From assembly GCA_017533915.1 (NCBI GenBank), contig JAFWHX010000014.1, positions 43,836 through 107,835 of the forward strand: a DNA stretch of 64,000 bases, in the 5' to 3' direction. The DNA comes from Eubacterium sp. (GTDB lineage: Bacteria; Bacillota; Clostridia; Peptostreptococcales; Anaerovoracaceae). The translations under genes and the position numbers were made by a program. Below the pieces are notes generated by a model. It saw nothing but the letters and a program-made list of their open reading frames with translations, had not been told where the DNA came from and made no database searches. Within the stretch, counting starts at the first letter, position 1. Every line of letters begins with the position of its first letter. Positions 44,859-52,519 of this stretch are shown piece by piece.

Positions 44859-45686
44859 CTAGTTATCAAGGGCACGGTTCATGCTTCCCATAACGTAGCC
44901 GCCGAGGTCCAGGGCAACATACCGGAATCCCAGTTCCTGCATATAGGTGTTCAGTGTCGATGCATTCCCCGGCTGGAGGATCTTCCCGAACTGCTCAGGT
45001 TCTATCTCGATTCTCGCGATATCTCCGTGGATCCTCACTCTCACCTGATCAAAACCCATATCTATGAGTTTCTGCTCCGCAAGGTCGACCATGCGGAGCT
45101 TTTCTTTTGTTATCTTCTCGCCGTATGGAAACCGTGTCGCAAGGCATGCGAACGAAGGCTTGTCCCATGTCGGAAGGCCGAGCTCTTTTGACAGCGCGCG
45201 GATGTCGGCTTTATAAAGGCCGGCCTCCTTCAGCGGGCTCCGGACGCCCAGCTCTTTCAATGCCACAAGGCCGGGGCGGTAATCGCCCGTGTCATCCATG
45301 TTTGATCCGTCTACGAGATCTTTTATCCCGATGTTCTCAGCCGCTTTGATCATTTCAGCAAAAAGCCTGCTCTTGCAGAGATAGCAGCGGTCAGGCGGGT
45401 TATCACAGAACCCGTCGATTGACAGCTCATCTACTTCTACTATGATGTGCCGTATCCCTTCTGCTTCACAGAAAGCTTCAGCTTCCGCGATATCCCGGTC
45501 CGGAACAGAATTCAGCTTTGCTGTCACCGCGGCCGCATCGTCACCCAGGGTATCGTGCGCGACCTTGAGCAGGAACGTGGAATCTACTCCTGCCGAAAAC
45601 GCCACCGCGACGCTGCCCAGGTCAGCGAGGATACTTTCAAGCTTCGCTTTTTTTCTGTGCATATCATCCATAGACATATCTTTCAT
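44859..45686 (-). CDS. larE: LarE, sulfur transferase for nickel-pincer cofactor
   Basis: A 275-residue ATP-dependent sulfur transferase that converts the dicarboxylated pyridinium precursor to the dithiocarboxylate of the nickel-pincer nucleotide. The PP-loop AFSAGVDSTFLL is near residues 29-40. Three cysteines are at conserved family positions: C101 and C104 (DRCYLCK) and C181 (SFACLATRFPYG), the pattern of LarE homologues reported to bind a [4Fe-4S] cluster rather than sacrifice one cysteine. It lies 52 bases after larC. No strong ribosome site is visible, so the exact start among the nearby Met codons is uncertain. Confidence 0.93.
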   Translation of the reverse strand: MKDMSMDDMHRKKAKLESILADLGSVAVAFSAGVDSTFLLKVAHDTLGDDAAAVTAKLNSVPDRDIAEAEAFCEAEGIRHIIVEVDELSIDGFCDNPPDRCYLCKSRLFAEMIKAAENIGIKDLVDGSNMDDTGDYRPGLVALKELGVRSPLKEAGLYKADIRALSKELGLPTWDKPSFACLATRFPYGEKITKEKLRMVDLAEQKLIDMGFDQVRVRIHGDIARIEIEPEQFGKILQPGNASTLNTYMQELGFRYVALDLGGYVMGSMNRALDN

Positions 45687-45738
45687 CTCATTCGATCAGT
45701 GCTGTCTGCAGTCATTTTCTATACAGCCGGTCAAGACC

Positions 45739-47019
45739 TCATTCCTTTTCATCAAGCATCATGCGGACTTCTGAGACTGACAGACCTTTTTCTTTTGCGA
45801 TGCGTGCTACGTCATCGTATTCATATTTCCTGCGTTCGACTCCATAGCCGGATGAGGTTTTGATGCGTACATCGCCGTACTCTGTCTTCTCTGTGCTTAT
45901 CTTACGGTCAAGGATGTACCGACGTGTCTGTGTCTCGCGCACACCTATCGTTGACGTGTATTTATATATGAGGCGGACCATCTTATCCACGTCCTCGGGG
46001 TCGACCATCACGCGGATCAGCGTTCCAGGGCGTCCCTTCTTCATGCCGATAGGTACCGTGTACACTTCATTCGCTCCGCCCTCAAACAGCCTCTCCACAG
46101 CAAAGCCTATCTCCTCGGCGGTCATGTCGTCCACGTTGCATGACAGCTCGCTAACAGTATCAGTCCTGTCAGACGACTCCCCGAGCAAAGCCCTTACGCA
46201 GTTCGCCGCTGGAAAGTCTTTCCTTCCCATGCCATAACCGATCGCTTTTACCGCCATTGCAGGCATAGCACCGAATCTGGTGGCGTAATACTTGAGCAAA
46301 GCCGCTCCCGTCGGGGTGCAGAGCTCGCCTTTGATCTCCCCGCCGTAGATCGGGACATCTTTAAGGATCAAAGCCGTGGCAGGCGCCGGAACAGGAAGTA
46401 TCCCGTGCGCGCATTCTACCTGGCCGCTTCCGACATGCACAGGAGAGACTACTACTTCATCAGGCGAGATCTCCTTCATGAGTAGGCAGACAGCCGTGAT
46501 ATCCGCGACTGCGTCGATCGTTCCGACTTCATGGAAATGTATGTCAGTCACAGGCACTCCATGCACCTGGCTCTCGGCGTCCGCAATTATCGAGTAGACA
46601 TTCATGACGTCTTCCGCGATCTCTGGCGGAAGAGACATATGCTCAGTAACGATATGACGGATGCCGGCCATGTTATTATGACTGTGTCCATGATGGTGGT
46701 CGTGCTCACCGTGCTCATGCTCATGGTCGTGGTGATGCTCATCGTGCTCGTGATCATGGCCGTGGTGATGCTCATGGTCATGGTGATGCTCATGGTCGTG
46801 CATCATCTCACCTTCTTCAGCACCGTTCACCTTAACCGACATATGAGCGCCGGTAATTCCGCACTTTACAGATTTCCCGTATTCATATTCTACTCCTGGG
46901 ATCCCGAGGGAGTTCAGCTTGTCGACAAACTTATCCGGCTCAGGAAGCAGGTCGAGCAGCGCCGCTGTCAGCATATCGCCCGCGGCGCCCATACCGCAGT
47001 CTATATAAAGTGTTTTCAT
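45739..47019 (-). CDS. larC: LarC, nickel insertion enzyme for nickel-pincer cofactor
   Basis: A 426-residue protein that inserts nickel into the pincer nucleotide using CTP. It starts with the family stretch TLYIDCGMGAAGDMLTAALLDL, has a long His/Asp/Glu-rich loop (about 73-115) fit for binding nickel, and conserved VSPVHVGSGQVECAHG and PVPAPATALIL. It is one continuous frame, unlike the split larC1/larC2 that needs frameshifting in Lactobacillus plantarum. Its start overlaps the end of larB by four bases (ATGA), so translation is coupled. Confidence 0.95.
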   Translation of the reverse strand: MKTLYIDCGMGAAGDMLTAALLDLLPEPDKFVDKLNSLGIPGVEYEYGKSVKCGITGAHMSVKVNGAEEGEMMHDHEHHHDHEHHHGHDHEHDEHHHDHEHEHGEHDHHHGHSHNNMAGIRHIVTEHMSLPPEIAEDVMNVYSIIADAESQVHGVPVTDIHFHEVGTIDAVADITAVCLLMKEISPDEVVVSPVHVGSGQVECAHGILPVPAPATALILKDVPIYGGEIKGELCTPTGAALLKYYATRFGAMPAMAVKAIGYGMGRKDFPAANCVRALLGESSDRTDTVSELSCNVDDMTAEEIGFAVERLFEGGANEVYTVPIGMKKGRPGTLIRVMVDPEDVDKMVRLIYKYTSTIGVRETQTRRYILDRKISTEKTEYGDVRIKTSSGYGVERRKYEYDDVARIAKEKGLSVSEVRMMLDEKE

Positions 47020-47771
47020 TTTTTTACCTCCATATGGTTGATCATCCCTGCCATATAGCCTGCGCCGTAGCCGTTGTCTATATTTACGACAGATACGCCG
47101 CTTGCGCAGGAATTGAGCATCGAAAGAAGCGCGGAAAGTCCGTTGAACGACGATCCGTATCCAACGCTTGTCGGTACTGCGATGACAGGACAGTCTGCCA
47201 GTCCGCCGATGACGCTCGCAAGAGCTCCTTCCATTCCGGCTGCCGCGATGATGACTGATGCGTTCATTATCTCATCCATATGTGAGAGCAGCCGGTGCAG
47301 TCCGGCTACGCCGACGTCATAAAGTCGCACGACCTCGTTTCCTGAATATTCGGCCGTTAGTGCTGCTTCTTCTGCGACCGGTATATCGCTGGTCCCGCCG
47401 GTAGCGATGACGATCCTGCCAAGTCCATCCGGCTCCGGCATATCTCCATAGAGTCCGATCCTCGCATCGGGATAATAGTGGAAACGCGAGTCACCTGCCA
47501 GATGCCGGGAGGCCTCTTCAGAAAGGCGCGTAATGAGGATCCTGTTCTGCCCTTTTTTCTGCATCGCCTCAACTATCCCTTTGATCTGTTCAGGCGTCTT
47601 CCCTGCTCCATATATCACCTCGGGGAATCCGTTACGGATCTTACGATGCATATCTATCTTGGCGTATCCTATATCCTCATACGGAGACATCTTAAGCTTA
47701 AGCAGCGCGTCATCTACAGAAAGCGCCCCGCTCTGGACATCTTCAAGTATCTCTTTGACTTCAGTTTTCAT
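47016..47771 (-). CDS. larB: LarB, nicotinic acid adenine dinucleotide carboxylase
   Basis: A 251-residue PurE-like enzyme that carboxylates and hydrolyses NaAD, the first step of the nickel-pincer cofactor. The family stretches EVIYGAGKTPEQI, IATGGTSDIPVAEEAALTAE, AGMEGALASVIGGL and PTSVGYG are all present, followed by LLSMLNSCASGVSVVNIDNG. It begins four bases after the small membrane protein at 47776-48090 and overlaps larC. No LarA-type racemase gene lies in the window. Confidence 0.95.
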   Translation of the reverse strand: MKTEVKEILEDVQSGALSVDDALLKLKMSPYEDIGYAKIDMHRKIRNGFPEVIYGAGKTPEQIKGIVEAMQKKGQNRILITRLSEEASRHLAGDSRFHYYPDARIGLYGDMPEPDGLGRIVIATGGTSDIPVAEEAALTAEYSGNEVVRLYDVGVAGLHRLLSHMDEIMNASVIIAAAGMEGALASVIGGLADCPVIAVPTSVGYGSSFNGLSALLSMLNSCASGVSVVNIDNGYGAGYMAGMINHMEVKK

Positions 47772-47775
47772 AAAG

Positions 47776-48090
47776 CTATTTCTTCCTTACAAGCATGGTT
47801 TTGATGACGCCCTTCGGGTCTTTGATGAGAAGGACGACGAGCCATATGATCAGCCCCAGCGCGACAACTGAAAACCCGAGGAACATGTCGTTAAGCATGT
47901 CGGCCGGCGCCGGCGTAAAGTATGCAGACTTGAGCTCCACATATTCGAAAACGGCGTCGACGAGCCACATGAGCGATGCGCCCCAGTACATCAGGCAGAG
48001 CGTCCCGACTTTTATCTCATTTTTCGGCGCGATCACATACCATACTATCGTGCTGATGATGGCGGCAAAAACTGTGATCAGTAAAGTCAT
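47776..48090 (-). CDS. Small three-helix membrane protein in the lar operon
   Basis: A 104-residue protein I do not recognise. Hydrophobic segments at about 2-21, 28-51 and 69-89 predict three membrane helices, with a short basic C-terminus (KTMLVRKK). An Asp and Glu lie within the second segment (WLVDAVFEYVE), which is unusual in a helix and could contact an ion. It is 12 bases after the gene for a second small membrane protein and four bases before larB, so it is almost surely co-expressed with the cofactor genes. A part in nickel supply or in substrate transport is inference only. Confidence 0.8.
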   Translation of the reverse strand: MTLLITVFAAIISTIVWYVIAPKNEIKVGTLCLMYWGASLMWLVDAVFEYVELKSAYFTPAPADMLNDMFLGFSVVALGLIIWLVVLLIKDPKGVIKTMLVRKK

Positions 48091-48102
48091 GATCCCACCC
48101 CT

Positions 48103-48570
48103 CTATTCCTCATAAGGCACGATATGCGGCTCCTCGCTGATCGCTTTTTTCTCGATCAAAACCGACACGCCTACCATTACGAGCCATGCTGCCGTTACGA
48201 GCACGGCCATTGCTACGCCCACTGTCGACATCTCCTTAAGCATCTCAGCGGCGTCTTTCGGATCTTGCGCAGCTGTAAGGAACGGGAACCACGGCACTAT
48301 CTCACCGTGCCACAGATGCTCGAACAGAAGAAGCACCGAGCCGCCCCACAGCATATTGCTGAGCCATTTCAGCTTTCTTGAAAACGGTATATGTGCTGCT
48401 GTCTTCGCCGTGTTTCTACTAGCCAGTATCTCTGATTTGTCTGCAGGCGCCTCTGTGTTTCCACAAGCTTTGATCCTTGCTTCTTCAGCAGATCTCTCTT
48501 TTTTCTCGATCGCCTTCGCGGCGACTGTGACTACCGCTGCCTCAGCAGCTGACACAAGAAAACAAGCCAT
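48103..48570 (-). CDS. Small membrane protein, first gene of the lar operon
   Basis: A 155-residue protein I do not recognise. The N-terminus is hydrophobic (about 2-19), then comes a charged cytoplasmic-like region, then two further hydrophobic segments at about 67-85 and 117-140. Two histidines lie next to the middle helix (FEHLWHGE), a possible metal site. GGGAGGATG precedes the ATG. It is the first gene of the run with the 104-residue protein, larB, larC and larE. A palindrome CTTGTACAAG at about 48658 lies in its upstream region. The N-terminal hydrophobic part may be a signal anchor. Confidence 0.8.
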   Translation of the reverse strand: MACFLVSAAEAAVVTVAAKAIEKKERSAEEARIKACGNTEAPADKSEILASRNTAKTAAHIPFSRKLKWLSNMLWGGSVLLLFEHLWHGEIVPWFPFLTAAQDPKDAAEMLKEMSTVGVAMAVLVTAAWLVMVGVSVLIEKKAISEEPHIVPYEE

Positions 48571-48815
48571 AACATCCTCCCTTTTTTAGATAATTCTTCC
48601 TTTTAAGATACACACATGTTTTTTGTTGTATACATATAAAGGCCAAAATGAAATTTCTTGTACAAGGTTTTTCATTACTTTTATATCGATAGTATATCAT
48701 GCGAGGACACACTGCGCCATAATGACGATCCTCCCAATATGAACCTTTATACGATTCTAGCAGTATGATTCGGCATACGATCTTTCCAGTTTAGGTCCAT
48801 TTCTGTTATGGACTG
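48571..48815. promoter_or_regulatory. Spacer upstream of the lar operon
   Basis: AT-rich, with the 10-bp palindrome CTTGTACAAG near 48656-48665 and a purine-rich leader before the ATG at 48570. I see no clear -35/-10 pair. It also holds the 3' end region of the regulator gene at 48816. Confidence 0.4.
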
Positions 48816-50285
48816 TCAAAATGGTTCTTTCATGTATGACCTGAAGGCTCGTACGATCATCGGGTGTGTGAATTTAAACATCAGATATGGAGGCTCGATC
48901 CTCCTGATGATCACCTGCTCCGCGTCGGCCTTTACCATTACCTTATCTGTTTGTATATACCCGCCATCCTCTGGAGTATCCGCACTGCATTCTTCGATAT
49001 ACACCAGAGAGCTGGAATCCTGCAGGAGGCGGCTGAAGGCTTCTTCAGCCAGCCCGGTCACTTCCGCATCCTCACTATAGCTGTATATTGCGCGTCTTTC
49101 CAGGCCCACGACGCTCGTGCCAGCGATACAGGCCTTACCCGGGCGGATGAACAGCGTATGAGAAAAACGTCTTCCTGCACTAGGCATACAGTAATATGAT
49201 GTGATCCTACCAGAAAGATAAAGCGGCATCCACCACTCGATCGCTGAGATCAGCTCTGCCAGCGATCGGTTCACCGTGTGGATCGCGCTGATCATGACAT
49301 CTCTGCGGATAAGTTCAGCCATGAGCGCTGTGAGTACCTTTCTATATTCTCCATCCATCCATTCCATCGACTGGTCAGAATAAAGCAAAAGCTCTTTATC
49401 CCCGCATCTAATCATATCTGCGAGGAATCTGGTCACTGCAGCCCTGAGTCCATTGATCCCAAGGTATTTTTCTTCGCTTTCGGGTGACACGCCTCGGTCT
49501 TCGGTCTCAGCCTTTTTCAGTATTTCTTCTATATCAAAGCCTTCGGCGGCCTGCTCATGCGCCTTCCTGATCATATCGTCGATCGATCCGATCGTTCCCA
49601 TCAGCTCATCAGCAGCCATATATCTGGTCACGGCTCCATATCCGAACAGCCACCTTCTGAGTCCGTCTATTCCATCTTCACCGGTCAGCTCTTCTGGTGT
49701 AAGAGAAGTCAGGCCTGACAGGCATTCCAGTTTTCCATCTGCTTTCATGCTTTCAAGAACAGCCTGGCAGATCCGGATAAGGTAAGCAGACTGATATCTT
49801 GGTATGCGTTCTCCGCGGCGCAGCCTGCTTATATATGACGGATCCAGTCCCGTTTCATGCCCAAGCCTGCGATTGCTGATGCCCGCAGTTTTCATGAGCT
49901 CATCAAGATTCTTTGCAAATTCCACTGACGGCGTTTTCTCACCCGATCCACTCCCGGACTGCTCATAATTCTGTTTTTGATATGTCCTGACATATGGAGG
50001 CTCATCTTCATACAGCCACTGGATAAGTTTTGATCTGAGGATCTCGTCACTGTCTTTCAGATCTGCGCCGCAGAGGCTTATGAGCTCACCTCTCATGTGC
50101 CGCTGACCTGCGATGGCCATGAAGCCGTCTACAAGAAATCGTATCGTCGGGCTTGACTCAGGAGGTGTGCGCACGCCGTTTTTTACACGGTTAAGATTAG
50201 ACGGAGTACAGCCTCCTGCTCTCGCGACGTCACTGATAGTGACGTCCATAGTCTCAAGTATAGTGTTTATTTTATCTGACAACAT
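48816..50285 (-). CDS. Transcriptional regulator with two helix-turn-helix domains and a large unknown C-terminal domain
   Basis: A 489-residue protein. A first XRE-like HTH is at about 5-40 (ISDVARAGGCTPSNLNRVKNG) and a second at about 125-165 (ISNRRLGHETGLDPSYISRLRRG). Between them is a helical region; beyond about 200 is a 290-residue domain I do not recognise, which has no transmembrane segment and could bind a ligand. The two HTH motifs on one chain suggest that a monomer or dimer reads a long operator. A perfect 22-bp palindrome lies about 140 bases upstream, a good candidate for autoregulation. Nearby targets may be the lipoproteins at 50605 and 51490, or the lar operon. Confidence 0.8.
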   Translation of the reverse strand: MLSDKINTILETMDVTISDVARAGGCTPSNLNRVKNGVRTPPESSPTIRFLVDGFMAIAGQRHMRGELISLCGADLKDSDEILRSKLIQWLYEDEPPYVRTYQKQNYEQSGSGSGEKTPSVEFAKNLDELMKTAGISNRRLGHETGLDPSYISRLRRGERIPRYQSAYLIRICQAVLESMKADGKLECLSGLTSLTPEELTGEDGIDGLRRWLFGYGAVTRYMAADELMGTIGSIDDMIRKAHEQAAEGFDIEEILKKAETEDRGVSPESEEKYLGINGLRAAVTRFLADMIRCGDKELLLYSDQSMEWMDGEYRKVLTALMAELIRRDVMISAIHTVNRSLAELISAIEWWMPLYLSGRITSYYCMPSAGRRFSHTLFIRPGKACIAGTSVVGLERRAIYSYSEDAEVTGLAEEAFSRLLQDSSSLVYIEECSADTPEDGGYIQTDKVMVKADAEQVIIRRIEPPYLMFKFTHPMIVRAFRSYMKEPF

Positions 50286-50604
50286 GACTCATGTCCTCAT
50301 TAAAGAATTCAGCCCGGAGAATTCCTCTTTGCTGCGGGATCTGAATATGCTATGTATATGTGCAGACGCCGCATACCATATCATTATTGTTAGTCATAGT
50401 TTTATCTCATACTCATATAATATCATCACGTGACAAATTTGTCACGTGTGCCAGAACAATGACACATCTTGAAAGCATATCAGCCGTGCGGTATTCTGAA
50501 ATCAGGATAAGTACCGTTATCCGATGAAAGCTGGTAGTATCTGTAAACCCGAACAAAGCGGCGCGTCTACGGTTTTGCTATGCTCGGGATCAAAGGAGGC
50601 TATA
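50286..50604. promoter_or_regulatory. Divergent regulatory spacer with a 22-bp palindrome
   Basis: The spacer separates the double-HTH regulator from the lipoprotein gene. It contains the perfect palindrome at 50427-50448 and AT-rich promoter-like sequence next to it (CATATAATATCATC). No gene was found in it. Confidence 0.6.
50427..50448. promoter_or_regulatory. Perfect 22-bp palindrome, candidate operator
   Basis: CACGTGACAAA and its exact complement TTTGTCACGTG meet with no spacer. Each half includes TGACAA/TTGTCA, a possible -35 element facing each direction. The most likely binder is the neighbouring double-HTH regulator. Confidence 0.75.
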
Positions 50605-51435
50605 ATGAAAAAGATCTTATTTGCGGTTCTCATCTTGATGCTGTGCACATCTGCGGTTTTGATGACTGCATGCGGAGGAGGCGGCGGCAAAACTGACTAT
50701 GAGAATCTTCGCGAGGTATCATGGGATGGGACCGAACTGACTATAAAGCTCGGCGAGAACAAAAGCACCGGCTGTGAATGGACGACAAAGCCTGAGGATG
50801 ATTCTGTGATAGACTATTCGACTAACAGGGTCTTCCATATGGCCGGCGACGGGCTCTCTAAAGGAGAAGCCATAGGCACACTTGAGGCAGGGTTCAAAGG
50901 GAAAGGCGCCGGAACGTCAAGGATCATATGCACGACTCCGGTAAGCTGGGATGGAAAAGGACCGGGCCTCACCTACATCGTGACGGTCACTGTAAATGAA
51001 GACGGGACTATCGAGAGCGCTGAAGGAGAGGAATCTGATACTCCGCCGGAAACAGAAGCTGAAGAAACGGAGGCCGAAGGATCTGAAGAGGCCGAGGCTA
51101 CGCTGGAGGGTTATTTCAAAGAGCATCCGGACGAGGTCGAGGATATGAAGGAAAACATCAACTCGGACGAAAGCCTCAATAAGATGGTGGATGTCGATCT
51201 TAAGGCAGAAGGAAACACATTATGCTACATCTACACTTTTAAAGAAACTTATTCTGAAGACCAGATCGCACAGCTGAAGCCAGATCTGAAAGAGAGTATG
51301 GAAGGTGAAGTGGCAGACGACATGAAGACAAGGATCCCCGATATCGAAAAAGGCTTCGGCGTGACCGGCGTCAAGATCTATATGGAATACAGGAACGGCG
51401 ACGGGAAAAAGATTCTCGGTACGACGATCGAGTAG
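50605..51435 (+). CDS. Lipoprotein with chagasin-like (I42) region and DUF4854-like C-terminus
   Basis: A 276-residue lipoprotein. The ATG at 50605 is chosen for AAAGGAGG five bases upstream; the lipobox is LMTAC with Cys23. Residues about 35-140 carry the loop pattern of the I42 inhibitor family: NKSTGCEW where chagasin has NPTTG.xW, GAGTSRI for the glycine loop, and a later Trp (PVSW) for the RPW loop. An acidic linker (Glu/Ala-rich, about 150-175) leads to a C-terminal domain resembling DUF4854 lipoproteins (NTLCYIYTFKE). If the I42 assignment is right, it inhibits papain-like proteases such as the one at 42050. The similarity is by eye and needs structure comparison. Confidence 0.75.
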   Translation: MKKILFAVLILMLCTSAVLMTACGGGGGKTDYENLREVSWDGTELTIKLGENKSTGCEWTTKPEDDSVIDYSTNRVFHMAGDGLSKGEAIGTLEAGFKGKGAGTSRIICTTPVSWDGKGPGLTYIVTVTVNEDGTIESAEGEESDTPPETEAEETEAEGSEEAEATLEGYFKEHPDEVEDMKENINSDESLNKMVDVDLKAEGNTLCYIYTFKETYSEDQIAQLKPDLKESMEGEVADDMKTRIPDIEKGFGVTGVKIYMEYRNGDGKKILGTTIE

Positions 51436-51452
51436 AAGATGATCGAGTAGAA
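51426..51452 (+). repeat. 15-bp-period tandem repeat over the lipoprotein stop codon
   Basis: GATCGAGTAGAA occurs at 51426-51437, including the TAG stop, and again at 51441-51452. Confidence 0.7.
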
Positions 51453-51489
51453 TAAACACGGATATTTTGTCCAAAAGGAGATAATCATC

Positions 51490-52245
51490 ATGAAGAAATA
51501 TCTGATCATATTAGCAGCACTCCTGATGGCTCTCATGCTGGCGGCATGCGGCTCTTCATCAGGTACACCTTCACAGGAAGGAGCGGAAAACGGCGGACAG
51601 GAGCCGGCTGCAGAGGAAGAAGAAGCTGCTGAACCTGAAGTGCATCCATATGCTTGGCTCGGCTTTCAGGATATGCCTGAATGCGACTTTCTGAACGCGC
51701 TTGCGGCTAATCACTACTATAAAAAATCCGAGATGCATATCGACGGTATGTCATACGTCAGCAAGCAGATCAACGCGGTAGACGGGATCAATACATACAA
51801 AGAAGACGAGAACAGCAAAGTATGGTCCGTCGGCGGCAAGATAGTCTCACTGAATGAAGGCTCCAAGTCTTACATGGAAGAAGACATGAGCGACATGGCG
51901 GAAGACAGGGAAGAGATCCTCAAAACCGCCATGGAAGAAGGCACCAACCTTTATGGACGCGAGTTCAGGGAGACCGGTAAAGAAGTTGTGCCGATCCAGG
52001 AAGACGACAAGGAAGAATACGAATACTACGAATACTATTTCCCTGAAATGGAAGAATCATCCGACAATTCGACCACAGAGCGCTACTATCTGAAAGACGG
52101 CGACGTATTCGCGATATATACGAAAGCAGCTCTTGGAGAGACAGTAGTCGAGAGCACAGAGATCATAAAGAAGATGTCGCAGGATATCCCGGACGGCACA
52201 TTTGATCTTCCTGACACTTCAGGCTACGAGAAGATCGAGTTCTGA
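51490..52245 (+). CDS. Lipoprotein of unknown function
   Basis: A 251-residue exported lipoprotein. AAAGGAG precedes the ATG and the lipobox is LAAC with Cys20, followed by a Gly/Glu-rich linker (about 25-50). The mature part, VHPYAWLGFQDMPECDFLNALAAN-type in its first lines, has no motif I recognise; it is rich in Glu, Asp and Tyr (a YEYYEYYF run). It follows the chagasin-like lipoprotein by 54 bases in the same direction and ends before a strong terminator, so the two are probably one transcript. Confidence 0.8.
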   Translation: MKKYLIILAALLMALMLAACGSSSGTPSQEGAENGGQEPAAEEEEAAEPEVHPYAWLGFQDMPECDFLNALAANHYYKKSEMHIDGMSYVSKQINAVDGINTYKEDENSKVWSVGGKIVSLNEGSKSYMEEDMSDMAEDREEILKTAMEEGTNLYGREFRETGKEVVPIQEDDKEEYEYYEYYFPEMEESSDNSTTERYYLKDGDVFAIYTKAALGETVVESTEIIKKMSQDIPDGTFDLPDTSGYEKIEF

Positions 52246-52320
52246 TCGTGATCTCTGATCAGGATCAGCAGCGTCAGCACAAAATCGTATAATAGCGATA
52301 TATCAGGCTTTTCAATTAAC

Positions 52321-52360
52321 AAGTGCCGCAGAGCGATATCACTCTGCGGTACTTGTTTTA
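52321..52360 (+). terminator. Terminator of the lipoprotein pair
   Basis: A 13-bp stem (AAGTGCCGCAGAG / CTCTGCGGTACTT, one G-T pair) with an 8-base loop is followed by GTTTTA. Confidence 0.9.
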
Positions 52361-52400
52361 TGATTATAAACCCATTGGAGCAATAGACAATGTACAGTGC

Positions 52401-52444
52401 CTGTAACGCTTCCGTCACGGCAATTCTCCGTCATCGCATTTTGG
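52401..52444 (-). ncRNA. Orphan 5' fragment of a T-box leader
   Basis: This segment matches bases 32587-32630, the beginning of the T-box leader, at 40 of 44 positions, including an unbroken 24-base run at the 5' end of the RNA. The rest of the T-box (AGAGAGCC apex, GGTACCGCG core, terminator) is missing. It lies 75 bases beyond the stop of the surface lipase on the same strand, with no gene downstream on that strand, so it is most likely a relic of duplication and deletion. Confidence 0.8.
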
Positions 52445-52519
52445 TCCGTATGAAATTTTATTTACATATTGTTATTAAAACACATTATTACAGACTGTGT
52501 CATTTTATTTTTTACTGCG

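Noticed and set aside
46602-46800. Tandem repeat in larC (CATGAT/CATCAC runs)
   Set aside because: It only reflects codons of the histidine-rich nickel-binding loop and is not a separate element.
45739-47019. Possible programmed frameshift in larC
   Set aside because: The frame is continuous for 426 codons with all LarC regions in one chain, so no frameshift is needed.
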